Positions 42,504 to 50,400 of a DNA stretch of 64,000 bases are shown one piece after another. Source of the stretch: Lewinellaceae bacterium. Its GTDB lineage: Bacteria > Bacteroidota > Bacteroidia > Chitinophagales > Saprospiraceae. Where the stretch lies: the NCBI GenBank assembly GCA_020636315.1, contig JACJYA010000008.1, forward strand, positions 248,001-312,000. The letters are read 5' to 3'. Each line of letters starts with the position of its first letter. Position 1 is the first letter of the stretch. The notes under the pieces were generated by a model that saw only the letters and a program-made list of their open reading frames with translations, was not told the DNA's origin and made no database searches. A program made the position numbers and the translations under genes.

Positions 42504-44582
42504 ATGCACGAAGCCACAAGAGAAGTATTCCGCAATTTTCCTGTCTGGATGCAGGTTGTTTTTTACGTCGTGGGCCTGGCAACCATCGGTTTTTTCCTTT
42601 ATGGTTTCTGGCTGCGCTATAAAAAGTACAGGAAAGGCAGGGATGCCGGCCGGTTCAACAACCTGGGCAGCCGGTTCTTCAAAGCCCTGGCGGCCATGGC
42701 AACCAACCGGACGGTATATAAAAGAGATGCCTATGCCGGCACGGCCCACTGGTTGATCTTCTGGGGTTTTGTCGTGCTCTTTATCGGAACGGTAATCGTC
42801 GCCCTGGATCATGACTTCATTGAACCGGTATTCAAATACCGCCTGTTGCAGGGCCCCTTTTATGAGTGGTTTTCCCTCATCCTCGATGTTTTTGGCGTTC
42901 TGTTTATCATAGGCCTGCTGATGATGATGTTCCGGCGGGGCACTATGCACCTGCCTCAGCTGAACTACCAGCGGCCAGACCTGGAGCCAGGGAAATATGA
43001 CCGTTCCGCTTACCGGAAGGACGACAGGGTATTTCTCTGGCTTCTCCTCCTGATCGCCGTTACAGGCTTTCTGCTGGAAGGCGTACGGATCGCTGCCGAC
43101 GGCACGCCGGAATTCGAGGCATGGTCACCGGCCGGCTTTACGATAGCCCACTGGTTTGGGAATGTGGATGCCAATGCACTGCATCATTACATCTGGTGGC
43201 TGCATGGCATCATCGTCCTCGTTTTCATCGCCTACATTCCATACTCCAAGGCCATGCACATGCTTCTGGACTACGCCAATCTGATGTTTAAAGATGATAT
43301 GGCCGCCCGGCGCCTGCCTCGCGTTTCCGAGGAAAAGATGAAGGAAGGGATGGGGTACCTGAAACTGGAAGACTTCACCTGGAAAGAATTGCTGGACTTC
43401 GACTCCTGCACCAAATGCGGACGTTGTCATATTGCCTGCCCGGCCAGGGCTTCCGGAGCCCCCCTGTCTCCGCGCGACCTGATCCTGGATATGAGGACCT
43501 TCGCCGATGCCGGGCAGCCAACCGCCGAGTGGTTCCGCCAAACCTTCAGCAACGGGAAAAAAGCCAATGGGAAGAAGGCCGGCATCGCCGGCGATGTCAT
43601 AAAGGCGGATACTCTGTGGTCCTGCACCACCTGCATGGCCTGTGTGGAGGCCTGCCCGGTCGGCATCGAGCACCTAACCAGCATTGTGCAACTGCGCCGG
43701 ACACTGGTGGAGAACGGCACCATGGAAAACTCCCTTCAGGATGCTTTGATGAATATTGGCGATTACGGAAACTCCTTTGGCCAGTCGGAAAGGATGCGGG
43801 CCAAATGGACCAAGGGCCTGGATTTCAAGATCAAAGATGCCCGCAAGGAAGAAGTGGAATACCTGTGGTTCGTGGGAGACTATGCTTCTTATGACGCCAG
43901 AAGCCAGAATATGACCCAAAAAGCCGCCGCCATTTTCAACCAGATCGGGATGGACTTCGGCATTCTTTACGATGGCGAGAAAAATGCCGGCAATGATGTG
44001 CGCCGCATTGGTGAAGAAGGCTTGTTTGAAATGCTCGTGGAAGACAATATGGCGGCTTTCGAATCGGCCAGCTTCAAGGAGATCGTCACTACCGACCCCC
44101 ACTCCTTCAATACCATAAAAAATGAATATCCGGAATTTGGAGGCAGTTATCCTACCTACCACTACACTGGCCTGCTGTGTAAATTGCTGGACGAAGGCCG
44201 CCTGAAGTTTTCCAGAAAGCTGAGCCATTACAAAGTGACCTATCACGACCCCTGCTACCTGGGAAGATACAACAACGAAACGGCCGCTCCGCGAAAACTG
44301 CTGGAAGCTTTAGGCGTAGAGTTCCACGAAATGCGGCGTTGTAAGGAAAACTCTTTCTGTTGCGGCGCCGGCGGCGGCCGCATCTGGATGGATGATTCCA
44401 AACTGGATAAGCGCCCCAGCGAAATGCGCATCGAGGAAGCGCTGGAGATCGATGGGGTAAACCTTTTTATTGTCGCCTGCCCGAAAGATTACGCCATGTA
44501 CTCCGATGCCGTAAAGACCTCCGGAAACGAGGACAAGATAGCCGTGAAGGACATTATCGAACTGGTTGAGGAAGCACTTTAA
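42504..44582 (+). CDS. emo: Emo, membrane ETF:menaquinone oxidoreductase (NarI-like + HdrD-like)
   Basis: A 692-aa fusion. Five or six membrane helices lie in the first 255 residues with candidate heme b His (H82 in TAHWLIFWGF, H234 in WWLHGIIVLV, H252), as in NarI-type cytochromes. Two ferredoxin motifs are at C302-C312 (CTKCGRCHIACP) and C374-C384 (CTTCMACVEACP). Of two CCG-type domains, the second is intact (C584, C613, CCG at 619-621). In the first all signature Cys are missing (VGDY, NAG at 494-496, DPHS at 531-534). It should pass electrons from EtfBA to menaquinone in the membrane. Confidence 0.9.
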   Translation: MHEATREVFRNFPVWMQVVFYVVGLATIGFFLYGFWLRYKKYRKGRDAGRFNNLGSRFFKALAAMATNRTVYKRDAYAGTAHWLIFWGFVVLFIGTVIVALDHDFIEPVFKYRLLQGPFYEWFSLILDVFGVLFIIGLLMMMFRRGTMHLPQLNYQRPDLEPGKYDRSAYRKDDRVFLWLLLLIAVTGFLLEGVRIAADGTPEFEAWSPAGFTIAHWFGNVDANALHHYIWWLHGIIVLVFIAYIPYSKAMHMLLDYANLMFKDDMAARRLPRVSEEKMKEGMGYLKLEDFTWKELLDFDSCTKCGRCHIACPARASGAPLSPRDLILDMRTFADAGQPTAEWFRQTFSNGKKANGKKAGIAGDVIKADTLWSCTTCMACVEACPVGIEHLTSIVQLRRTLVENGTMENSLQDALMNIGDYGNSFGQSERMRAKWTKGLDFKIKDARKEEVEYLWFVGDYASYDARSQNMTQKAAAIFNQIGMDFGILYDGEKNAGNDVRRIGEEGLFEMLVEDNMAAFESASFKEIVTTDPHSFNTIKNEYPEFGGSYPTYHYTGLLCKLLDEGRLKFSRKLSHYKVTYHDPCYLGRYNNETAAPRKLLEALGVEFHEMRRCKENSFCCGAGGGRIWMDDSKLDKRPSEMRIEEALEIDGVNLFIVACPKDYAMYSDAVKTSGNEDKIAVKDIIELVEEAL

Positions 44583-44587
44583 GGCCG

Positions 44588-45661
44588 ATGATCAGCAACC
44601 TGAAGACATATCTTGCAGACCCCTTTCTGAACCGTTTATACCAGGCGGTCAGAAAGGCCGGCCCGGCCCGGTCTATATCTCTGGACCTAACCCATGTCTG
44701 TAATCTGCGTTGTACCGGTTGCTATTACTTTGAAGAGGGTATGGACCGGCATCAATCGCCCAAAGAAGAAGCGGTATTTGATGCTTTTATCGAACGGGAA
44801 AAAGAGCGGGGCACCAATTTCATTACTATCGTCGGAGGAGAGCCGAGCCTGGCGCTGGGCCGCTTGAAAAAAGCCTATGATAATTTCAAGATAAGCGTGG
44901 CCACCAATGGCATCAGAAAGATCCCTTTTGAGGGATTTGAACACCTGCCCATCGGCATTTCGGTATGGGGCAGCCACGATACGGACCGGCGCCTCAGGGG
45001 CAGCGGAAAGGCCGATGTGTTTGACAAAGCTTTGAAAAACTACAAGGACGACCCGCGCGCTTTTTGGTATTATACTGTCGCCCCAGGGCTATCAGATGAG
45101 ATCGAAAGAGTGGTGGAACAATGCATCGATAATGGTAATTATGTCCTCTTCAATTATTATTCTGACCTCAGCAATCAGGGAGGAGCCCTGGATAACCGCA
45201 TTGGTTTTGAAAAAGTGCGCCGTGAAATTGACAGGATGATCGAATGCTATCCGGAAAAGATACTGATGACCTCGCATTTCAACCGGGTTGTATCCAGCGG
45301 CAGGTTGTTTGACGAACATTGGGGCTACGAGGTATGCACTAACCTTTCCACCAACCAGGACATCAACCGGCAACGCCTTCAGAATGGCAATCCATACAAC
45401 CCTCATTTCAGAGCCTACAATGCCGATTTTACCACCACCCGGCGTTGCTGTACGGGTGTTGGCCGGGATTGCGGCTCCTGCTTCGATACCTGGGAGCATT
45501 TTTCCTGGATCATGATCAACATGCGCAGGCACCTCGGCTCAAAACAGGACTTCACCAACTGGCTGGCCACGATGTACCTGTTCTACCTGATCAACCGCCT
45601 GGTGGATTTTGAGGACGGTATTGCACTCCTCCCTGAAATTCATAAGCGAATAGCCCGGTAA
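44588..45661 (+). CDS. Radical SAM protein of unknown function, third in the operon
   Basis: A 357-aa radical SAM enzyme. The motif is CNLRCTGC (C38, C42, C45) in SISLDLTHVCNLRCTGCYYF, followed by FITIVGGEPSLALGRLKKAY. A C-terminal Cys set (C287, C288, C295, C298 in RRCCTGVGRDCGSC) is suited to an auxiliary cluster, SPASM-like but not a clear match. It starts 5 bp after emo, so it belongs to the operon. It is not one of the LipS pair and is not part of the core shdr set known to me. The substrate could be a protein or the lipoyl cofactor; this is open. Confidence 0.82.
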   Translation: MISNLKTYLADPFLNRLYQAVRKAGPARSISLDLTHVCNLRCTGCYYFEEGMDRHQSPKEEAVFDAFIEREKERGTNFITIVGGEPSLALGRLKKAYDNFKISVATNGIRKIPFEGFEHLPIGISVWGSHDTDRRLRGSGKADVFDKALKNYKDDPRAFWYYTVAPGLSDEIERVVEQCIDNGNYVLFNYYSDLSNQGGALDNRIGFEKVRREIDRMIECYPEKILMTSHFNRVVSSGRLFDEHWGYEVCTNLSTNQDINRQRLQNGNPYNPHFRAYNADFTTTRRCCTGVGRDCGSCFDTWEHFSWIMINMRRHLGSKQDFTNWLATMYLFYLINRLVDFEDGIALLPEIHKRIAR

Positions 45662-45803
45662 GTAAGTGACTGGACAATTGTAGTTTCACACAGGCTGCTT
45701 GGAAATCAGGCCTCAAATCTCTTTGTTCATGGGGTTCCGGGCAGATTGTTATATGGCTGTATTGTTGGATTGTTATTGTCCACCTGCTTACACCTTAAAA
45801 AAT

Positions 45804-46085
45804 AAGCAGTTGGACAGCTTTAGATTACATATAAATCGGTATCCCAAAGGCTGCTTCGCCTGAGCAAGCCCCCCCGACACTGCGTGTACGGGGCAGGCTC
45901 TCCGCCTCCGGCGCCTCCCCCGAAGGAGGAGGAACTGGAAACACTGGGCCAGCGGCCATTTTGCGGTCTCATTGGGCAAAAGCCCCCTCCCTCGGAGAGC
46001 CTGTCCCGCACACAACTTGTCGGGAGGGTTGGGGGAGGCTCATCCAGGCAGCCTCGATACATAACTTAAATCTGTCCGGCCACTT
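45804..46085. mobile_element. MITE-like palindromic element, copy 2
   Basis: A 282-bp non-coding element closely similar over its whole length to copy 1a at 8596-8874 (279 bp), including the same internal inverted repeat and an identical right end TCTGTCCGGCCACTT shared with copy 1b. AAT is present on both sides (45801-45803 and 46086-46088), compatible with a 3-bp target duplication. The ATG of the next gene begins two bases after its end (the A and T come from that AAT). Confidence 0.7.
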
Positions 46086-46086
46086 A

Positions 46087-46926
46087 ATGCCCGATAATAC
46101 GATACCTCTTCTCTCCGCCCGCAACCTGCACAACAAGTTCAGCAGGGACATCAAGTACAATCTGTACTACGGCATCCAGGATCTGCTGGCAGATGCGTTC
46201 GGGCTGAAGGCCGACAACATGCGGCTGCGGAAAAAAGAGTTCTGGACCCTGTCCAATATCAACTTCGACCTGTTTGCCGGCGAGATCCTCGGTATTGTTG
46301 GCGCCAACGGCTCAGGTAAGACGACTCTGATGCGCCTTCTGTCCAACATATATCCTCTGGACGCCGGAGCAATCTATGGGCGGCCGGGGCAAAAAGTTAC
46401 TGCTGTGTTTGCGCTGGGCGTCGGGATGCAATCGTTGTTCACGGGCAGAGAGAACATCTATATCAAAGGCTCGATGTACGGAATGAGCAGAGTGGGGATC
46501 AACGCCAAAATGGCCTTCATCGAGGATTTTTCCGAACTGGATGGCCAGATTGACCGGCCCTTTGGAAACTACTCCTCCGGCATGCGTGCCCGTCTGGCTT
46601 ACGCCATTGCCATTGCTACTCAGCCCGATATCTTCATCATCGACGAGGCGCTGGCGGTGGGTGATTCCGTATTCAAGGCCAAATGCTTCGACCACCTAAA
46701 GGATTACGTCCGTCAACCTCATAAGGCAGTACTGTTTGTTTCCAACAACATCCGAAAAGTACTGAAGTTGGCCACCCGGGCAATGGTCATGAAAAGTGGC
46801 CATATTATTTACGAATCGACAGACATCAAAGAGGCGCTGAACCACTATATCCTCAACTGCCTGGATCATCTCGATGAGGATCAGCGGGAAAGAAAATTGA
46901 AAAGGGTGCAGGAGTATGATATGTAA
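46087..46926 (+). CDS. ABC transporter ATP-binding protein, polysaccharide-export (Wzt/TagH) type
   Basis: A 279-aa ATPase. Walker A is GANGSGKTTLMRLLS, the signature is YSSGMRARLAYAIAIATQ, Walker B is PDIFIIDEALAVGD, and the switch region is AVLFVSNNIRKVLKLATRAM. The helical insert before the core (NLYYGIQDLLADAFGLKADN) and the family FSRDIKYNLYYG start are typical of O-antigen/teichoic-acid exporters. No carbohydrate-binding extension follows, and no permease gene (Wzm/TagG) is within view, so it is an orphan here. The start lies right at the edge of the MITE-like element. Confidence 0.86.
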   Translation: MPDNTIPLLSARNLHNKFSRDIKYNLYYGIQDLLADAFGLKADNMRLRKKEFWTLSNINFDLFAGEILGIVGANGSGKTTLMRLLSNIYPLDAGAIYGRPGQKVTAVFALGVGMQSLFTGRENIYIKGSMYGMSRVGINAKMAFIEDFSELDGQIDRPFGNYSSGMRARLAYAIAIATQPDIFIIDEALAVGDSVFKAKCFDHLKDYVRQPHKAVLFVSNNIRKVLKLATRAMVMKSGHIIYESTDIKEALNHYILNCLDHLDEDQRERKLKRVQEYDM

Positions 46927-47054
46927 TAAATTGATAAACCGTTGATTATGCCTATCGAGAAAAGAGCCAACCCATCCCGTCCGTACCGGACCTTACCCCC
47001 AAGCACTTTCCAGGCTTTCACACATTCGACAAGCCTACGGATTTACGAACAGAT

Positions 47055-47098
47055 GAGTTGATACGTTGGGGTAACGTGGCGCCCCAACGCATCAACTC
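47055..47098. terminator. Bidirectional hairpin terminator
   Basis: Stem of 17 bp with one mismatch (GAGTTGATACGTTGGGG at 47055-47071 and CCCCAACGCATCAACTC at 47082-47098), 10-nt loop. It lies between the convergent ends of the ABC ATPase (ends 46926) and the giant secreted-protein gene (ends 47113). There is no long T tract, so its efficiency is uncertain. Confidence 0.6.
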
Positions 47099-47112
47099 CA
47101 CTGGCCCTGCCT

Positions 47113-49329
47113 CTATCGCGCCAGGCTTACTTTCCTGATTATGGCTCCCTGCTCTGTGCGCAGGCGGACCAGGTAGATGGCCGGGGGCAGCTGCTGCCCT
47201 CCGACATCCGTGCCATCCCAGCTGTATTCATGCTGCCCGGCTTCCATATTTCCTGACATTAGTGTTTTTACCTGCTGGCCGTTGAGGTTGAACACCTCCA
47301 GAGTGGCCGAAGCGGCCCGGGGCAGGTAGAAACGCAGGGCCACCTGTTCGCTGAACGGGTTGGGGCTTGCCGCCAGCTGTGGGCCTTCCGGCAGGGTTGC
47401 CACGCCCGGGTTCACGGGCCTTGAGTAGGAACCCGAACAACAATTTACCACTCCGGCGTTCAGGGCATCGATCAGGGCGTTCACCTGGTTGATGATATAA
47501 CCGGCAGCGGCCGGCGGAATGTCACTTCCACTCTGATACTCTACATACTCTATAACGCTGTTCAGGGTGCTGATGACATAACTCATGGGGTAATCACTAC
47601 AGAACCTCCTCTCCGCCAGGCTAAGCCTTCTCGTTATTGCCCTTTCCTCCCCGGAGCCGAGGCCCAGCCCTTCGATATAGCCATTGAGGATATCTACCGC
47701 GGTGTTGATGCAGATGCTGGGGTCACAGGCAGCACCCACGCCATCCTGGTCGAGGTCAGCCTGGCTGGGGTTGAAATCGTCCGGGCAGTTGTCCACATCG
47801 CCACAGATGCCGTCCCCGTCGATGTCATCATCGGGGTCGTTGGGGCAGGGGTCGGGGCAGGCGCCATAGACCTCGTCCCGTACCGTAACAATAGCGGTGC
47901 ACTGATCGTCGTTGCCACTTTCATCGACAATAGTGAGCCAGACCATGTTGATATTCAGCAAATCCGCGCAGGTAAAATCCTCCTGGCTAAGGCTCATTGA
48001 CTCGATGCCGCAATTGTCGGAAGAGCCATCATCGATGTCAGATGGCGAGATGGATGCCATACCATCCGGGCCGAGCTGTACGGTAATATTCTGGCAAATG
48101 GCCTCCGGTCTTTTCCAGTCCTTTACCGTCACGGTTGCCGTACAGGCGCTGGAGTTCCCGTTAACATCAGTGACGGTGAGCGTCACGGTTTTCTCTCCCA
48201 GGTCATCGCAGTCGAAGTGGTGCCTGCTCAGCGACAGGCTGGCGATGCCACAGGCATCTTCAGAATCATCATCAATATCTGAGACAGTGATGGTAGCTTC
48301 CCCCTCCTCGTCGAGGCGGACGGTGATGTCCTCACACTCGGCCTCCGGGTCTTCGTTGTCCTCTACCGTTACCGTTGCCGAGCATTGCGAGGAATTGCCG
48401 CTGGGGTCATAAGCGGTAAGCACGACCGTGTTCATGCCCACATCGTCGCAGTCGAATTTCGTCCGGTCCAGGTCCAGGCCGAGCAGGGGGCAGTTGTCGC
48501 TGCTGCCGTCGCTTACCTGCACGGCAGTGACAGAAGCACGGCCATCATCGTCGAGTTGGACAGTGATGTCCTGACACTTTGCCATCGGCGCTATACCATC
48601 CACAACCGTGACGGTGGCAGAGCAGGTTGAAACATTATTGTTGATGTCGGTAACGGTTAGCGTCACCATATTGTCGCCGATGTCAGTGCAGTTAAAGTCC
48701 ATCCTGTCGAGGGAAAGGCTTGCAAGGCCGCAGGCAGCGGCTGAGCCGTTGTCAACCTGCGAAGCGGTGAGCGAAGCCGAACCGCTGGCATCGAGCTCCA
48801 CCGTTACGTCCTGGCAGCTGGCAACCGGCCCAGGGCGAACGGTGAAAACCGCTTCGGTGCGCGGGCTGGTGCAGGTGCAGGTGCACTCCGCCCAGAAGCT
48901 GTAATCGCCGGGCATATTGGGGTTCACCAGGTTGCTGCTTATCGGGTCGAAAATGCTGCCCGTCCCTGCCAGGTTGCCGCCGCTGGGTGCATCCCACCAA
49001 GTGAGGGAAGATTCCGGGCAGAAAATCCGGAAGGACTTCCATTCGGACTCGCCGATATCCGAAATAAAGATATAGCCGTTTTCAAAGCCCAGGTTGAGAT
49101 TGTCGGGCCGGGGAATGTTATCTGGCAGGGATACCGTGTACGCATAGGCGCCGGTGGCTTTGTCGACAAAGTACACGGCGTTATTGATGTAGTCGTATAA
49201 GATGATCTCGGCGCCAGCTATCCCGGAGTATCCGATGGAGTTTCGGTTGAGACTGGTGAAGGGAACCGGCAGGCCCGTAACCGGGAAACTGCCCAGGAAA
49301 GTGCCGTCAGCCGCTGCATAACGGTACAC
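47113..49329 (-). CDS. C-terminal part of a giant secreted HYR/TSP3 repeat protein
   Basis: 738 residues, in one frame to the natural stop. At least four HYR-type beta repeats (CQDVTVELDASGSASLTASQ and relatives, each ending VTVTDxxGNxS) are followed by a thrombospondin-3-like calcium repeat (DIDGDGICGDVDNCPDDFNP). A helical region of about 100 residues comes next, then a C-terminal region with ASPNPFSEQVALRFYLPRAA, SATLEVFNLNGQQVKTLMSG and ending VRKVSLAR-like, which is a type IX secretion sorting domain. This is the end of the protein that starts at 54027; the apparent start at 49329 is only where the frame opens again. Confidence 0.82.
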   Translation of the reverse strand: MYRYAAADGTFLGSFPVTGLPVPFTSLNRNSIGYSGIAGAEIILYDYINNAVYFVDKATGAYAYTVSLPDNIPRPDNLNLGFENGYIFISDIGESEWKSFRIFCPESSLTWWDAPSGGNLAGTGSIFDPISSNLVNPNMPGDYSFWAECTCTCTSPRTEAVFTVRPGPVASCQDVTVELDASGSASLTASQVDNGSAAACGLASLSLDRMDFNCTDIGDNMVTLTVTDINNNVSTCSATVTVVDGIAPMAKCQDITVQLDDDGRASVTAVQVSDGSSDNCPLLGLDLDRTKFDCDDVGMNTVVLTAYDPSGNSSQCSATVTVEDNEDPEAECEDITVRLDEEGEATITVSDIDDDSEDACGIASLSLSRHHFDCDDLGEKTVTLTVTDVNGNSSACTATVTVKDWKRPEAICQNITVQLGPDGMASISPSDIDDGSSDNCGIESMSLSQEDFTCADLLNINMVWLTIVDESGNDDQCTAIVTVRDEVYGACPDPCPNDPDDDIDGDGICGDVDNCPDDFNPSQADLDQDGVGAACDPSICINTAVDILNGYIEGLGLGSGEERAITRRLSLAERRFCSDYPMSYVISTLNSVIEYVEYQSGSDIPPAAAGYIINQVNALIDALNAGVVNCCSGSYSRPVNPGVATLPEGPQLAASPNPFSEQVALRFYLPRAASATLEVFNLNGQQVKTLMSGNMEAGQHEYSWDGTDVGGQQLPPAIYLVRLRTEQGAIIRKVSLAR

Positions 49330-50400
49330 TTCACCATTATAGTAAAAAGCACTTCATCGTCATTCCAGTCGTAATCGCCCACAGACTGGGCGTTTGGCGC
49401 ATTGCTTCCGGTGCAAATACCGTGCCTCCTCCGGAGGCATAGCCGTTGCGTCGAGATTAACTGCAACATAACCTCCGGGCTGAAAGGTTGCCTTGCAATT
49501 CGCCGGTATTGGGGTTCCACCATAAACTTCGGTAATCGAAACCTGCAACGGCCGTATTCAGCAGTGTGCCGTCGCTGGCATACGTATTGATATTGTAGGT
49601 ACTTGACCCTGCACGGACACTATAATACAGATCCAGATCCGGGTTGTCGTACGCCGAACCAGTTCCACCGCTGTTGCGGGGCAAAGTCGGGCCTGCCAGT
49701 AGGTCGGTAATCGCAGCCGGTCCACAGCTGGCTTCCAGTCCTTCCCCGTCCGGGAGGGCAGCCAGGTTTGGGTCCTGGCAGATGGCGTAGTTGGAAACTG
49801 CCGGCGGCGGCGCCGCCAAAACGGTAAAGGTGGCTTCGGTGCGCGCGCTCGGACAACCGTTGTCGCAGACACACTCGGCAAAGAAGGAGTAAGTGCCTGG
49901 GGTATTGGGGTCCACCACGTTGGCGGCAACCGGGTCAAACGTGTCGCCCGTGCCGACTTGCGTACCGTTTTCGTCGTACCAGGTGACATCGCAGGAAGCG
50001 TTGTCAGCAAACGAGCCAAAGGCAATACCGTTCAGGCCGGGATGACCAAAGCCGAAACGGGAGGGCCGGTAAAAGTAACCACGCCGGTGGCCAGGTCGAG
50101 CACCCCTAAATAACTGATTTCGCTTTGGCCGCCTCCGTCAGCAACCGTCACGTAGGCCTCGCCGGTAATGGGGTCGATATCCATCGAAGTTATGATGTAA
50201 TTCAAGCCAATCAGGCCCATAAACGTCGGAGGGGAAGCCCACATAGCTCAGGGGCGCCGCCGGCTGTGGATACGCCCGTGCTGATATCCAGGCTGTATAA
50301 GGTGCCGTCGCCGCCAAAGGGTGCGCTGTCGATGTTCGTATGCCAGCCCTGCCCGGAAGCGTCGATATCAAAGGCGTTGCCGGGGCACAAGTGGCGGTGC
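49330..50400 (-). pseudogene. Frame-disrupted middle of the giant secreted protein
   Basis: Protein similarity runs through this stretch but in changing frames. From 5' to 3' on the minus strand: GNAFDIDASGQGWHTNIDSA (near 50380-50320), NYIITSMDIDPITGEAYVTV (near 50190-50130), then SASCDVTWYDENGT-like and NPTGTYSFFAECVCDNG-like reading near 49990-49850. Next comes SSTYNINTYASDGTLLNTAV, and finally MYRYAAADGTFLGSF in the downstream frame. At least five frame changes occur within about 1.1 kb. It either holds clustered base-calling errors or marks inactivation of the gene. Confidence 0.65.
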
